Origin: Ensifer sp. LCM 4579
GTDB lineage: Bacteria > Pseudomonadota > Alphaproteobacteria > Rhizobiales > Rhizobiaceae
DNA: 64,000 nucleotides
Assembly: GCF_001854885.1 (NCBI RefSeq)
Contig: NZ_MDDV01000011.1
Location: forward strand, 62,001 to 126,000
Direction: 5' to 3'
Position numbers and translations under genes: made by a program. Under the pieces are notes generated by a model that saw only the letters and a list, made by a program, of their open reading frames with translations, had not been told where the DNA came from and did not search any database. Positions 26,513-34,678 of this stretch are shown here, piece after piece; position 1 is the stretch's first letter, and each line of letters starts with the position of its first letter.

Positions 26513-27490
26513 ATGGCATCTCAGCTGGATATGTTTGCCTCGCCGCCTGAGCCCGGCGATGACGTCGTTGTGAAGCTGCGAGAACCCTTGAAGATGCGGC
26601 GGCGGAGGCCACTCGATGACGAGAGCATGGCCCGGCTTTTGGAGGAGAGCGGCTGCTATCGCGTGCTGCGCAAACTTGTCGGCCGCCAGATCGTCGATAT
26701 ACCGCGGCCGGGATTTCCTCGCATCGGAGTGATCGTCGACACCGAGACGACGGGCCTCGACCACAGCAAGGACGAAATCATCGAAATCGGCGCAGTTGCG
26801 TTCACCTTTAACGACGAGGGCCATATCGGCGACGTCACCGGCGTTTACGGCGGCCTGCAGCAGCCAACTGTCCCAATCCCGCCTGAAATCACCCGCCTCA
26901 CAGGAATCACCGACGAGATGGTTGCCGGGCAGATGATCGATGTCGGGTCGCTTCGAGCGCTGCTCGACCCGGCCGACCTGGTGATCGCTCACAATGCCGG
27001 CTTCGATCGTCCGTTCTGCGAGGCGTTCTCAAGCATGTTTTCCGGCAAGGCATGGGCCTGTTCCGTCAAGGAAGTCGATTGGGCGGCGCGCGGTTTCGAG
27101 GGCACGAAGCTCGGCTATCTGATCGGTCAAAGTGGCTATTTCCACGATGGCCATCGCGCCGTCGACGACTGTTTTGCTCTGCTCGAGGTGCTCGCCGGCG
27201 CCGACGGGGTGACGGAGCCAAGCGCTTTTGCGGAACTTCTCAAGACAAGTCAGCACTCGCGCGTGCGCATTTTCGCCGAGCACAGCCCCTTCGACATGAA
27301 AGATCATCTGAAGGCTCGGGGATACCGCTGGTCGGATGGCAGCGACGGCCGTCCGAAATCCTGGTGGATCGAAATCGACGAGGAGCAGCTCGCCGCGGAG
27401 CTCGCTTTCCTGAGGTCAGAGATCTACCGGTGGGAAGAGGCCGACCCACCGGTCAAAAGGCTGACGGCGTTTGATCGGTACAAGGCTTGA
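26513..27490 (+). CDS. DnaQ-like DEDDh 3'-5' exonuclease
   Basis: The 325-residue protein contains the exonuclease motifs: Exo I VIVDTETTGLD (D76, E78), Exo II around LVIAHNAGFDRPF, and Exo III GHRAVDDCFALL. This is the proofreading-exonuclease superfamily (as in the DNA polymerase III epsilon subunit), here with an extra N-terminal 65 residues and a C-terminal domain including ARGYRWSDG and KSWWIEI. It is not associated with a polymerase gene. A truncated second copy lies at 31018, so this region has been duplicated. A role in DNA repair or plasmid maintenance is likely but unspecific. Confidence 0.85.
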   Translation: MASQLDMFASPPEPGDDVVVKLREPLKMRRRRPLDDESMARLLEESGCYRVLRKLVGRQIVDIPRPGFPRIGVIVDTETTGLDHSKDEIIEIGAVAFTFNDEGHIGDVTGVYGGLQQPTVPIPPEITRLTGITDEMVAGQMIDVGSLRALLDPADLVIAHNAGFDRPFCEAFSSMFSGKAWACSVKEVDWAARGFEGTKLGYLIGQSGYFHDGHRAVDDCFALLEVLAGADGVTEPSAFAELLKTSQHSRVRIFAEHSPFDMKDHLKARGYRWSDGSDGRPKSWWIEIDEEQLAAELAFLRSEIYRWEEADPPVKRLTAFDRYKA

Positions 27491-27629
27491 TGGGGATGGC
27501 CTTGCCGCACAGGTCGTGGCATGCAGGTTTCGCAGGCTCGTTACCGCGATGGTGTTGCCGTCTCGAAAGTTGTGAGGAAGCAACAGCTGCAGAGGGATCA
27601 CAGTCCGGCTTGCTCAAGGTGGGAACGCT

Positions 27630-28235
27630 ATGAAATCACCGTGGAAATTCCTTGTCCAGTTGACGTCGCGGCGACCATCGGCGAAAGCGCAAGAGAGTTC
27701 GATCGGCAACGATTCCGATTCCAACGCTCTCGAGAGCGAAGTGGAGCATACGTCCGCACTTCCGCCCAGTTCGACGGTAGCTGCCAGCCCACCTGCTCAC
27801 GATGAGGACGTCTCGATTGATCAAGGGTCGGTCGCATCGGATAACGCGAAAGGCGATCACGATGTCGCACAGGCGTTAAGACCGCCGATCGATGCTGAAG
27901 AGCCTCAAACGCCTGCGCGTCATGAAGCCGACCATTCGGATGCCGAAGCGAATTCGTTGGCTCCGAAAAGCGCGGCAAGCGCAAAGTCGCAAAGCAAACC
28001 GCGGATCAAGCGCCGAGAACGTGGGAAGAGAGCCAACCCCCACGTGGCTGCGCAGAGCGCCGTCGCGACAAGGCATCATCAAAGCTTGCAACCCTCGTCT
28101 TCACGTGACGTGTTCTTCCATGAAGCGGCAACACTCGACGAAGAAATCAAATTGCTGAGGACCCAACTCGCTAAAAAGCTTCATCTGCAGAACGTTCAGC
28201 TCAAGAAGATGCTTGAGCGATTCGACATTTCGTGA
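27630..28235 (+). CDS. Rhizobial hypothetical protein with C-terminal coiled coil
   Basis: The 201-residue product has a short basic N-terminus (MKSPWKFLVQLTSRR), a long acidic, disordered middle, a Lys/Arg-rich segment, and a C-terminal leucine-heptad stretch (LDEEIKLLRTQLAKKL to LKKMLERFDIS). The frameshifted gene at 29991 has the same architecture and C-terminal LKKMLERFD, so these are paralogues. The SyrB-like protein between them also ends in a similar heptad segment. Function unknown; DNA binding or oligomerisation through the tail is plausible. Confidence 0.65.
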   Translation: MKSPWKFLVQLTSRRPSAKAQESSIGNDSDSNALESEVEHTSALPPSSTVAASPPAHDEDVSIDQGSVASDNAKGDHDVAQALRPPIDAEEPQTPARHEADHSDAEANSLAPKSAASAKSQSKPRIKRRERGKRANPHVAAQSAVATRHHQSLQPSSSRDVFFHEAATLDEEIKLLRTQLAKKLHLQNVQLKKMLERFDIS

Positions 28236-28239
28236 GCTT

Positions 28240-28261
28240 GGCGGCGAAACCCCTCGCCGCC
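28240..28261. terminator. GC-rich hairpin after the coiled-coil gene
   Basis: GGCGGCGA and TCGCCGCC form a perfect 8-bp stem around AACCCC, five bases after the stop at 28235. No T-run follows, so it may act as an mRNA 3'-end stabiliser or a weak terminator. Confidence 0.45.
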
Positions 28262-28336
28262 ACTCAATTGAATGAGTGCGAGAGCCTGCCGAGCAGGCAG
28301 GCGTCAATCGGCTCAGTGTATATTCGCCGCTGCGCC

Positions 28337-28543
28337 TCAGGAGAGCCCAGCGACAATACTCAAGCCCAGGTCGTCGCGAATGCCTGCTTGATAAGCGTTG
28401 ATCAGCTTTGCGGCAAGCGCTTCAGCTTCTTCAGACTTGCGTGACAAAGCTCGCCTTTGCAGCTCGTCCTGGAAGGCCTTTCCGATCATCTCCAACTCGT
28501 CAGGCCCAATTGGATCGAAACTCAAGGTTTGAGCTGAATTCAT
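28337..28543 (-). CDS. Small hypothetical protein
   Basis: The ATG at 28543 follows GGAGGGAGGGGGAGTG, a strong ribosome-binding site. The 68-residue product is helical and charged (DELEMIGKAFQDELQRRALS, SEEAEALAAKLINAYQAG). I recognise no family, but the composition and start signal support a genuine gene. It faces the coiled-coil gene convergently. Confidence 0.6.
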   Translation of the reverse strand: MNSAQTLSFDPIGPDELEMIGKAFQDELQRRALSRKSEEAEALAAKLINAYQAGIRDDLGLSIVAGLS

Positions 28544-28636
28544 CACTCCCCCTCCCTCCGCCACCCGATGCGACGGAAGACCCTTTGTGCCCCCGTGTTT
28601 CAGTCTGAATTGAAAGGGTGCAGCTTTGCTGGAGAT

Positions 28637-28795
28637 CTATCGAAAGTGAGCCGTCCTTACGGCCGGACCATCCGTATCGGTCCACTGCAGTGCCGCAATG
28701 GCCGAGCCAAAGAGCAGAGCAGGTATAGCCACAGCGCCCATAAACCTGAGCATTTGGAGCCGACGTGTGCGCTTTCCATCCCAATCGTAAGCCAT
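28637..28795 (-). CDS. Small single-pass membrane protein
   Basis: A 52-residue frame begins MAYDWDGKRTRRLQMLRF and continues with one membrane helix (MGAVAIPALLFGSAIAAL) and a short polar tail ending TAHFR. AAGGGCG precedes the start. The basic N-terminus followed by a helix suggests the N-in orientation. It lies upstream of the small gene at 28543 on the same strand and could be co-transcribed. Function unknown. Confidence 0.55.
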   Translation of the reverse strand: MAYDWDGKRTRRLQMLRFMGAVAIPALLFGSAIAALQWTDTDGPAVRTAHFR

Positions 28796-29274
28796 TGCTA
28801 CGCCCTTGCTACTCGGAAACAGTACGCCTGGATAGAACCAGAGAACGACTTTCCGGTCGAGTCTATTTTCAAGTATTACTTTTCGCCGAAATTCATCGGC
28901 GGAATTTATATTGCACGGCCAAACGGCGTCGGTAGAAAATCATAAGTAGAGGTAGCGTTGAAGTATGACGATCGCCTTGGCTGTGACGGGCGGCGTGATC
29001 TCTAAAAGGCGGTGCCCTGCGGCATCATACTGCAATATCGTTCGCCTCGCGCCGAGCCTGCGCCAACCTGTACGGGTCGCCACGATCGTCGAAGTGGGGG
29101 ATAGTGGTAAGCGCCGCCTATTTCAGGTGAGAGCTGGGGGCTTTTCACGGTCGATCGTCAGGCTCGGGGCACAAGCCAGGCATCAACGATCCGTAAAGCA
29201 GAACCCGGATGGTTGTGTTGACTCTGTGGCGCACTCAGCCGAAAACAGGCGATGACTAACGGAGGGAATTGCTG
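28796..29274. other. Intergenic region upstream of the SyrB-like gene
   Basis: No gene is supported on either strand. AT-rich DNA at 28860-28950 may contain promoters for the minus-strand membrane protein and, further right, for the SyrB-like gene. Confidence 0.35.
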
Positions 29275-29730
29275 ATGGCTGACGAGAGTAATGCGGGACC
29301 AGTTGCTGCGGCTGCAGCGACGGACGCAGAAGTGAAAACACCAGCGGCTAAGAAGCGGAGGTCGCCACGGCCTCAGAAGGCGGCTTCCGAACCAGCTCAA
29401 TTAAAGACGCCGGCCGCTAAACGCAGGGCCTATACCGAGCAAGAGAAAAGCGAAAAACTCAAACTCATCGAGACGCAAGTCACTGAAGGCAGCACCCTCA
29501 AGGACGCTATCAAGGTCGCCGGGATTTCAGAGCAGACCTACTACCATTGGAAAGGTGCTGCGAAGCCTGTCGGGCAAAAGGACACCAAGGGCACCAAGCC
29601 CCTACCAGCCGGCGATGAGTTGGCAGATCTTGTCCAGCTCGAAGAGGAAAACCAGAGGCTCCGCAAGCTACTGGCGGAGAAGCTGCGAGCGGAAAATGCC
29701 GAACTGCGCAAGAGGCTCGGTTTGGACTAA
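29275..29730 (+). CDS. SyrB-like transcriptional regulator
   Basis: The 151-residue product begins MADESNAGPVAAAAATDAEV, close to what I recall for SyrB, a Sinorhizobium repressor of the symbiotic regulator gene syrM. The middle (YTEQEKSEKLKLIETQV, TLKDAIKVAGISEQTYYHWKG, given in parts) is a transposase-like helix-turn-helix, and the C-terminus (LEEENQRLRKLLAEKL) is a coiled coil. The ATG is eight bases after GGAGGG. I know no syrM or syrA in the window, so the target is unknown. It is related by its tail to the flanking paralogues. Confidence 0.75.
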   Translation: MADESNAGPVAAAAATDAEVKTPAAKKRRSPRPQKAASEPAQLKTPAAKRRAYTEQEKSEKLKLIETQVTEGSTLKDAIKVAGISEQTYYHWKGAAKPVGQKDTKGTKPLPAGDELADLVQLEEENQRLRKLLAEKLRAENAELRKRLGLD

Positions 29731-29990
29731 CCAGGACCGGGAATGCGCCGGACGACAGTTCCTTCGGCGTCCTCCGTGTTTCGCCAGAAGCTTATATTTG
29801 CTCCCCATTTGGCATCGCCGCGGCAAGCGTAGCCCTGTTGTTTCCCGCTCTTGCCGGGTGAAACGCCCGCCAGCTGCGAGGTTGGCGAGCAGTTGAAGCG
29901 CGCGAGGAAGGGCTGTATTGCTGCGCCAGCAGGAATGCAGCGGCGCCAATCGGCGTTGCATCTTTTACGGTTGCTTGGGATCGAAAGTAG

Positions 29991-30595
29991 ATGAAGACGC
30001 CACAAAGGAGATTCGTTGTTGAATTCAGGTCGGGGCGACGAAAGCCAAAAGCCCAGACGAACTCCATCTGGGGAGACACGGATCTCAAGGCTTTGGCCCG
30101 CGAAGTGGAAGATGCGGCCTCGCATCTGTTCAATTCAAATGAAGCGGCTGGAACGCCTGACTCAGGCGAAACCACGCGAGCTGATCCGATCAATGCTGTC
30201 AACGAACGCGCCGACGATGTCGACGTTGCACCAGCAGCGATACCATTTGCCAACGGCGCAGAGGTCGAAATCTCGAAGCACCATGAGGCCGATCATCCGG
30301 CCGAAGCGGTTGTGCAAGTACAGGAGAGCCAACCGGCATCGCGGCGTCGAACGACGTCAGCCGGCACTCCTCGAAAGCGCGCCAAGCGCCCCCCGCACAG
30401 ACGATCGCCCTCAACTCGAAGGTTGGGCACGAGGATCGAAAGGCGCAGACCGGGACTGTCGACAATCCGATCGCCCTCGACGAGCTTGCCGCCCTGGACG
30501 CAGACAACAAGCGCCTCAAGAGTTTGCTGGCTGAACAGCTTCGTGCACAGAACCTTTGGCTCAAGAAGATGCTTGAACGATTTGATGTCCGATAG
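29991..30595 (+). pseudogene. Paralogue of the 27630 gene, frameshifted at a C6 tract
   Basis: The frame starts MKTPQRRFVVEFRSGRRKPK and includes SIWGDTDLKALAREVEDAA. At the run of six C bases (30389-30394) homology moves to another frame, where DELAALDADNKRLKSLLAEQ and LKKMLERFDVR lead to the TAG at 30595, matching the intact paralogue. One fewer C would restore a protein of about 200 residues. This may be real loss, slippage-mediated phase variation or a sequencing error. Confidence 0.65.
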
Positions 30596-30713
30596 CGAGG
30601 TCGCACCACTGGTCGGGGCCAAGAAACCCGCTGAGATTCGCCCGTAGACCAAAGACTATATGGAACCGGTCTTTCCGAGGGAATGTCTCTGAATGTCCGT
30701 GCCCCGATCAGAT

Positions 30714-30920
30714 TTATCCATCCATCAGGCCATCGAAAACTTCGAGCATGGCGTCACTGATCGCCTTGCCGAGCGCGGCTGCGGTCTCTGCCAACGCTTC
30801 CTCGTTCATGTCACGAGCGGCCATCGCAAAAGCTGCGCCCTCTGCCGTCACGATTTCCTGCGCGCGCTGGATCGCCCACAGTATGAAGTCGCTACGACTG
30901 CTGATTTCCACCGTCTCCAT
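30714..30920 (-). CDS. Small conserved rhizobial protein, copy 1
   Basis: The 68-residue helical protein METVEISSRSDFILWAIQRA ... VFDGLMDG starts after CAGGAGAAATC. A second copy at 61839-62045 differs at only a few positions (Ser/Gly, Ile/Ala, Met/Leu, Ala/Met and the last residues), and similarity continues about 60 bases into the upstream region. Function unknown; the maintained duplicate frame supports real coding. Confidence 0.7.
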   Translation of the reverse strand: METVEISSRSDFILWAIQRAQEIVTAEGAAFAMAARDMNEEALAETAAALGKAISDAMLEVFDGLMDG

Positions 30921-31017
30921 GATTTCTCCTGATTTGTTCGAGCGGATGCCTTATAGCGGATTTGGCGGACGATGCAGTCCAGAGAGTCGTTCTTCAGAAT
31001 TAGCCCGGGATAGCCGA

Positions 31018-31446
31018 ATGACGCAGCAGTTCGATCTCTTTGTTGCAAACGAGACAGCACCTGCGAAGGTGGCTGGATCCTCGGCGATGAAGCGCCATGC
31101 TCCGAAGGTGTTGAGCGAAGCGGACATGGTTCGGCAACTTCAGGAGACGGGCCGTTACCGCATCCTGAAAAAGCCCGAGCCTCGTTGTGTGACCGCGGCG
31201 GCGCGGCCCGGATTTCCCTTGAAAGGCGTGATCCTCGATACCGAGACGACCGGCCTCAACTATCGCAAGGACGAGATCATCGAGATCGGCGCGATCGCCT
31301 TCACATTTGATGACGCCGGCGCTATCGGCGATGTCACCGGCGTCTATGGTGGACTGCAGAGGCGACCTCCTCCTCCTCCTCCTCCTCCCAAGGTCGTTCA
31401 TAGGATCGGCACCACTCCTCGTGAGGCTGCTGATCGGTCCTTTTGA
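31018..31446 (+). pseudogene. Truncated copy of the DnaQ-like exonuclease
   Basis: The N-terminal ~115 residues parallel the gene at 26513 (LDTETTGLNYRKDEIIEIG, then IGDVTGVYGGLQ). Homology stops abruptly after GGLQ, where a CCT repeat and unrelated codons follow to a stop near 31446. Only the Exo I motif remains, so the product cannot be an active exonuclease. Confidence 0.8.
31366..31386. repeat. CCT trinucleotide repeat, seven units
   Basis: Seven CCT units at the exact point where the exonuclease copy loses homology to its parent. The repeat encodes proline in the truncated frame. Confidence 0.8.
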
Positions 31447-31482
31447 AAAGCCTGCCGCACCTCCTCCCGCGGCAGGCTTTTT
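31446..31482. terminator. Bidirectional rho-independent terminator
   Basis: AAAAGCCTGCCGC (31446-31458) pairs perfectly with GCGGCAGGCTTTT (from 31469), with T-runs on both strands. It ends transcription of the truncated exonuclease on plus and the dinB remnant on minus. Confidence 0.8.
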
Positions 31483-31505
31483 CGTTTCCGCGCGGCCAAG
31501 TTGGT

Positions 31506-31790
31506 TCAAAGCGCAAGGGCGAGGTGTGGCCCATGTTCGGCGTCCGTCGCATCGAGCGATGACAGCATCACTCCCAGTAGCCGGATGCCCTTTGGGGCGG
31601 GAAAGATCGGCGACAGCAACGGCGTCACGATCTCAGCAATTTCTGCGGCACTCGCGATCGGCGTGGCCACGGTTTTGCTCCGCGTGATCTGCGTGAAATC
31701 TCCCCCACTTCACCTTCAGCGTCACCGTCTTGCCCGCGGATGCCATTCGCTTCCATGCCGCGGCAAGTTGGGCTCTTCCAGTCTGACAAG
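31506..31790 (-). pseudogene. dinB: C-terminal fragment of DNA polymerase IV (DinB)
   Basis: On the minus strand GKTVTLKVKWG matches the little-finger domain of Y-family polymerases (GRTVTLKVK...). A run of five G bases near 31700 shifts the frame; after it FTQITRSKTVATPIASAAEI, PKGIRLLGVMLSSL and a C-terminal LALAL follow to the stop at 31506. The catalytic palm is absent, so it is a remnant. Confidence 0.7.
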
Positions 31791-31833
31791 CTTTTCTCTA
31801 ATAAAGCGGCGACGAAGGTGACGGGGAGGGAAT

Positions 31834-32286
31834 ATGAGAAAGTTGGTCGCAGGCAAGTTGCACGGCATCTATGTGACCGAGGCAAACCTCAACTACCACG
31901 GATCAATTACGCTGGATCCCGATCACTGCGAGGAAGCCGGCATTCTGCCGATGGAGTTTGTTGAGATTTGGAATAAGAATTCCGGCGCTCGGATCTCCAC
32001 CTACGTCATCCTTGGCGAACGCGGCTCGAGGTGCTGCATCCTCAATGGCGCCGCGGCGCGCACCTGTCAGCCCGGTGACCAGATCATCATTTGCAACTCG
32101 GTCTATCTCGACGAAAGCCGGATCACCTCGTTGAAGCCGAAGGTGCTCACGTTCGATGAGAACAACGATATACGCGACCGGCTTAGCTACTCAGTCACTG
32201 TCGATTCAGACGGGAGGTACACCTTCGAAATCCTCGATCAGGCGCACACGGCATTGCCCGTTCCGCTGAAGGTGTCTGGCGCTTGA
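31834..32286 (+). CDS. panD: Aspartate 1-decarboxylase
   Basis: PanD makes beta-alanine for pantothenate from aspartate with a pyruvoyl cofactor formed by self-cleavage. The product has the cleavage motif YHGSIT (Gly23-Ser24), an early [24 protein letters not shown] and the [11 protein letters not shown](Q)III block. At 150 residues it is longer than the usual ~126, with an extra C-terminal strand region. The start follows GGGAGGGAAT. It stands alone, without panB or panC nearby, which suggests acquisition or plasmid relocation. Confidence 0.92.
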   Translation: MRKLVAGKLHGIYVTEANLNYHGSITLDPDHCEEAGILPMEFVEIWNKNSGARISTYVILGERGSRCCILNGAAARTCQPGDQIIICNSVYLDESRITSLKPKVLTFDENNDIRDRLSYSVTVDSDGRYTFEILDQAHTALPVPLKVSGA

Positions 32287-32323
32287 TGCGTTCGGTCCGG
32301 CCCATCGCTTGAGGACTGCAAAG

Positions 32324-32707
32324 TCAAGGCATCCTGTCACCCCGTTCTCCGGCCAATAAGCCTGCCGCGTTTTCTCCAGTTCTTTTTGGGATGTCGAGGT
32401 CTTTAACGCAGCAACCATGCAGCACGTCGACGCGTATTCCTTCGGCATCGATCGTGGCTCCTTTACCTGGCTCGATCACTACGGCGCAGAAAACCGCGTA
32501 ACCGCCAACCGTGTGGTGCTCGGCCAGCAAAAGACGCAAACAACTGGATCTCAATAGCCGTTGGGCGAGGTCTGCCTGCAGACGGCTCCAATGTTCGGCG
32601 TTCTCTTGGTCCAATTGCGAGGACAGCCGACCATGCAAGGCAATCGCTCGTTCGCATTTCAGCCGCCAGACGGTTGGAGAATCGTAGCTTTGGGCCGCTT
32701 GCGCCAC
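32324..32707 (-). CDS. Possible hypothetical protein
   Basis: A frame of about 127 codons has protein-like composition: helical and amphipathic in the first half (HGRLSSQLDQENAEHWSRLQ, RLLRSSCLRLLLAEH), then strand-like (VGGYAVFCAVVIEPGKG). The GTG at 32707 abuts GGAGGA with no spacing, and no better start is seen. No family is recognised. It fills an otherwise empty interval, but could still be chance. Confidence 0.3.
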   Translation of the reverse strand: MAQAAQSYDSPTVWRLKCERAIALHGRLSSQLDQENAEHWSRLQADLAQRLLRSSCLRLLLAEHHTVGGYAVFCAVVIEPGKGATIDAEGIRVDVLHGCCVKDLDIPKRTGENAAGLLAGERGDRMP

Positions 32708-32963
32708 TCCTCCTTCGCACCGCCCTGAGCAGGAGGGCACCCGTCGGTGCGCCACGAGGCCGGCCCCACGCTTCTTCGCGTTGCCGTCCCTTCGGTTGCT
32801 CGCGTTTCTGCCGGACGGCGCCTTGCCGTCAATGCCCTGCCCGCGCCAGCCTTCGGGGGCGGACGCCCCGGCGAAGGCCCGTGTTGGCCATGACGGCGGC
32901 GGCCGACGCCGCCCGGCCTTTCACGCCGCGTCCTTCGGGACCGAGCAACGAAAGGAGAAAATC

Positions 32964-33323
32964 ATGGGTCTCGACATGTACGCCTGCACGCTTCGCGAAC
33001 CGCCCGCCGCGCCGGTCGACAGCCGAAGAGGACACGGCGCTCCACTACTGGCGCAAGCATCCGAACCTTCACGGCTGGATGGAACGGCTCTACCGCGAGA
33101 AGGGCGGCAAGGGCGCGGATTTTAATTGCCTCAATCTCCAGTTAACCGCCGAAGATCTCGACCGGCTTGAAACGGGATCCGCGATCGCACCCTGCCGCCG
33201 ACCGAAGGCTTCTTCTTCGGCGTGTCCGACGGCAGCGCAGTCGACGATGACCTCGCCTTTGTCGCCAAGGCCCGCGCCGCGCTCGCGGCCGGCTTTGCCG
33301 TCTTCTATGTGTCGTGGTGGTAG
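32964..33323 (+). pseudogene. Small plasmid orphan gene with two frameshifts
   Basis: After AAAGGAGAAA the frame starts MGLDMYACTLREPPAAPVD. Near 33020 homology moves to a second frame (LHYWRKHPNLHGWMERLYRE, FNCLNLQLTAEDLDRLE), and near 33175 to a third (RDRTLPPTEGFFFGVSDGS to AAGFAVFYVSWW) ending at 33323. Joined, these give a compact protein of about 120 residues common on rhizobial plasmids, function unknown. A GC-rich leader of over 200 bases precedes it, like other genes in this window. Confidence 0.6.
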
Positions 33324-33636
33324 GCCCGCGGCGCCGGGACGGTCAATCCGTCCCGGTTTCCGCCCGTCGGGTGGCGCTATGGGAACTCTCTGCGGCTTCC
33401 CCCTTTCTCAGCCGGTCAGGGTAGAACGCGTTTCGACGAAGATATCGCCGTTGTTTGTGCATTCACTGATTTCCCTCCGCCGGAAGTTCGCGTCTTATGG
33501 CGCAGAACGCAGAGGCACCTCTGATAGGGACGCTGCTGGTCAAGGCGGGTGGATGCGAGGCTTGCCCGTGATAATGCAGCTTTCGCTAATATGAATTCCG
33601 CTATACAATCGCTGCGCGTAAATCGCGGGGGAGGGG
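33324..33636. other. Intergenic region
   Basis: No gene is supported. The stretch before 33637 includes a possible promoter; GGGGGAGGGG immediately precedes the start of the next gene. Confidence 0.35.
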
Positions 33637-33951
33637 ATGCGCGATCGCCGGAACTATCATCGGCCGCACAAGCGATCCGTGTTCGTATCGGCGCCAGGGC
33701 TCTGGATTGCAGCGCTCGCCGTCGGTGCTGCCGGCGGCATGACCGCGAGCGACTTGCTCTCGTCCCTAACCACAGCGTCGCCAAGCTGTAACATCAAAGG
33801 CAATATCAGCACGGAAACCGGGGAACGGATATTTCATGTTCCTGGACAGAAATATTACGGGCAGACCCAAATCCGCCCGCAATTCGGCGAGCGCTGGTTT
33901 TGCTCCGAAGGTGAGGCGCGCGCGGCAGGCTGGCGCAAGTCCAAGGTTTGA
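33637..33951 (+). CDS. Sunset-domain protein (ExoI-like), membrane-anchored
   Basis: The 104-residue protein has a basic N-terminus, one hydrophobic segment (APGLWIAALAVGAAGG) and a C-terminal domain CNIKGNIS, GERIFHVPGQKYYGQT, GERWFCSEGEARAAGW, which is the pattern of the sunset domain found in short rhizobial proteins annotated as succinoglycan-biosynthesis ExoI-like and in some nucleases. The two cysteines may pair or bind metal. It faces the thermonuclease gene convergently, and such domains often accompany nucleases of this class. Confidence 0.75.
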   Translation: MRDRRNYHRPHKRSVFVSAPGLWIAALAVGAAGGMTASDLLSSLTTASPSCNIKGNISTETGERIFHVPGQKYYGQTQIRPQFGERWFCSEGEARAAGWRKSKV

Positions 33952-34165
33952 TTTGCCAACGCTCGGCGTCGGCCTGAAGCTCGACGAGCCCTTGCTTGTC
34001 GCGCTCTCGCAGGGCCAGAAAAAGCGAAAGCGCGCCTGTTTGGGCCAGGCGCGCTGGGCGAACGATCGACGAGGGGGACCGGCCCTTCGACCGAACCCAG
34101 ATAATTTAACACCGAAGCCGGTGGCGCGAAACAGCGGCGCTGGACGGCGGTGAGCCCGCTCCTGT

Positions 34166-34678
34166 TCAGCAAGCCGGCTCACGACTTGCATGTGCGGCGC
34201 GCGCTTGACACGGCAGCAGGAACTTGCCACGCCAGACGCCGGCGCCCCGTGACCGCGCGGTCTTCTGAGCGTCCGCGTAGGCGCCGTCGCTGTATTTCTC
34301 CCAGTCGACGGCGTTGCCGCTCGCAACCAGCCAGTGATTGACCTCGCGACCGTCGGCGCGGAAGCACACGCCGACGAAGCGCTGATAGCAGTCGCGCGCG
34401 ACAAACGCACAGCGGGTCGGACAGGAGGCGGCGAGGAACCGATCGAGCGCGAGCGCCGCTTCCCGGCCGCAGCGATAGGTGCCGCCGTCGCCATCCTTGC
34501 AGGTCTGCCAGCTTTCCGGCGCGTCCACGCCATGCAGGCGGATCCGCTCGCCACCGATTTCGATCGTGTCGCCGTCAATCACCGTGGCGCGACCGGTGAT
34601 CGCCTCGGCGGCGCGTGGGGAGGAGGCAACAACAGAGACAGCGATGGTGGCGATAACGAGGGAAAGGCGAAACGTCAT
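34166..34678 (-). CDS. Secreted thermonuclease-family protein (SNase-like)
   Basis: The 170-residue product has a signal peptide (RLSLVIATIAVSVVASSPRAAEA) and an SNase OB-fold: GRATVIDGDTIEIGGERIRL (given in parts, with the metal-site Asp of VIDGDT), GVDAPE, and the Arg-containing VGVCFR. Cysteines (TCKD, YRCG, ASCPTRC, RDCYQ, GVCF) suggest disulfides in the periplasm. Members degrade DNA and RNA or have lost activity. Its start overlaps the stop of the SRAP gene upstream. Confidence 0.85.
   Translation of the reverse strand: MTFRLSLVIATIAVSVVASSPRAAEAITGRATVIDGDTIEIGGERIRLHGVDAPESWQTCKDGDGGTYRCGREAALALDRFLAASCPTRCAFVARDCYQRFVGVCFRADGREVNHWLVASGNAVDWEKYSDGAYADAQKTARSRGAGVWRGKFLLPCQARAAHASREPAC

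Noticed and set aside
28568-28945. 125-codon plus-strand frame
   Set aside because: It overlaps the two small minus-strand genes with better start signals and has no protein-like pattern.
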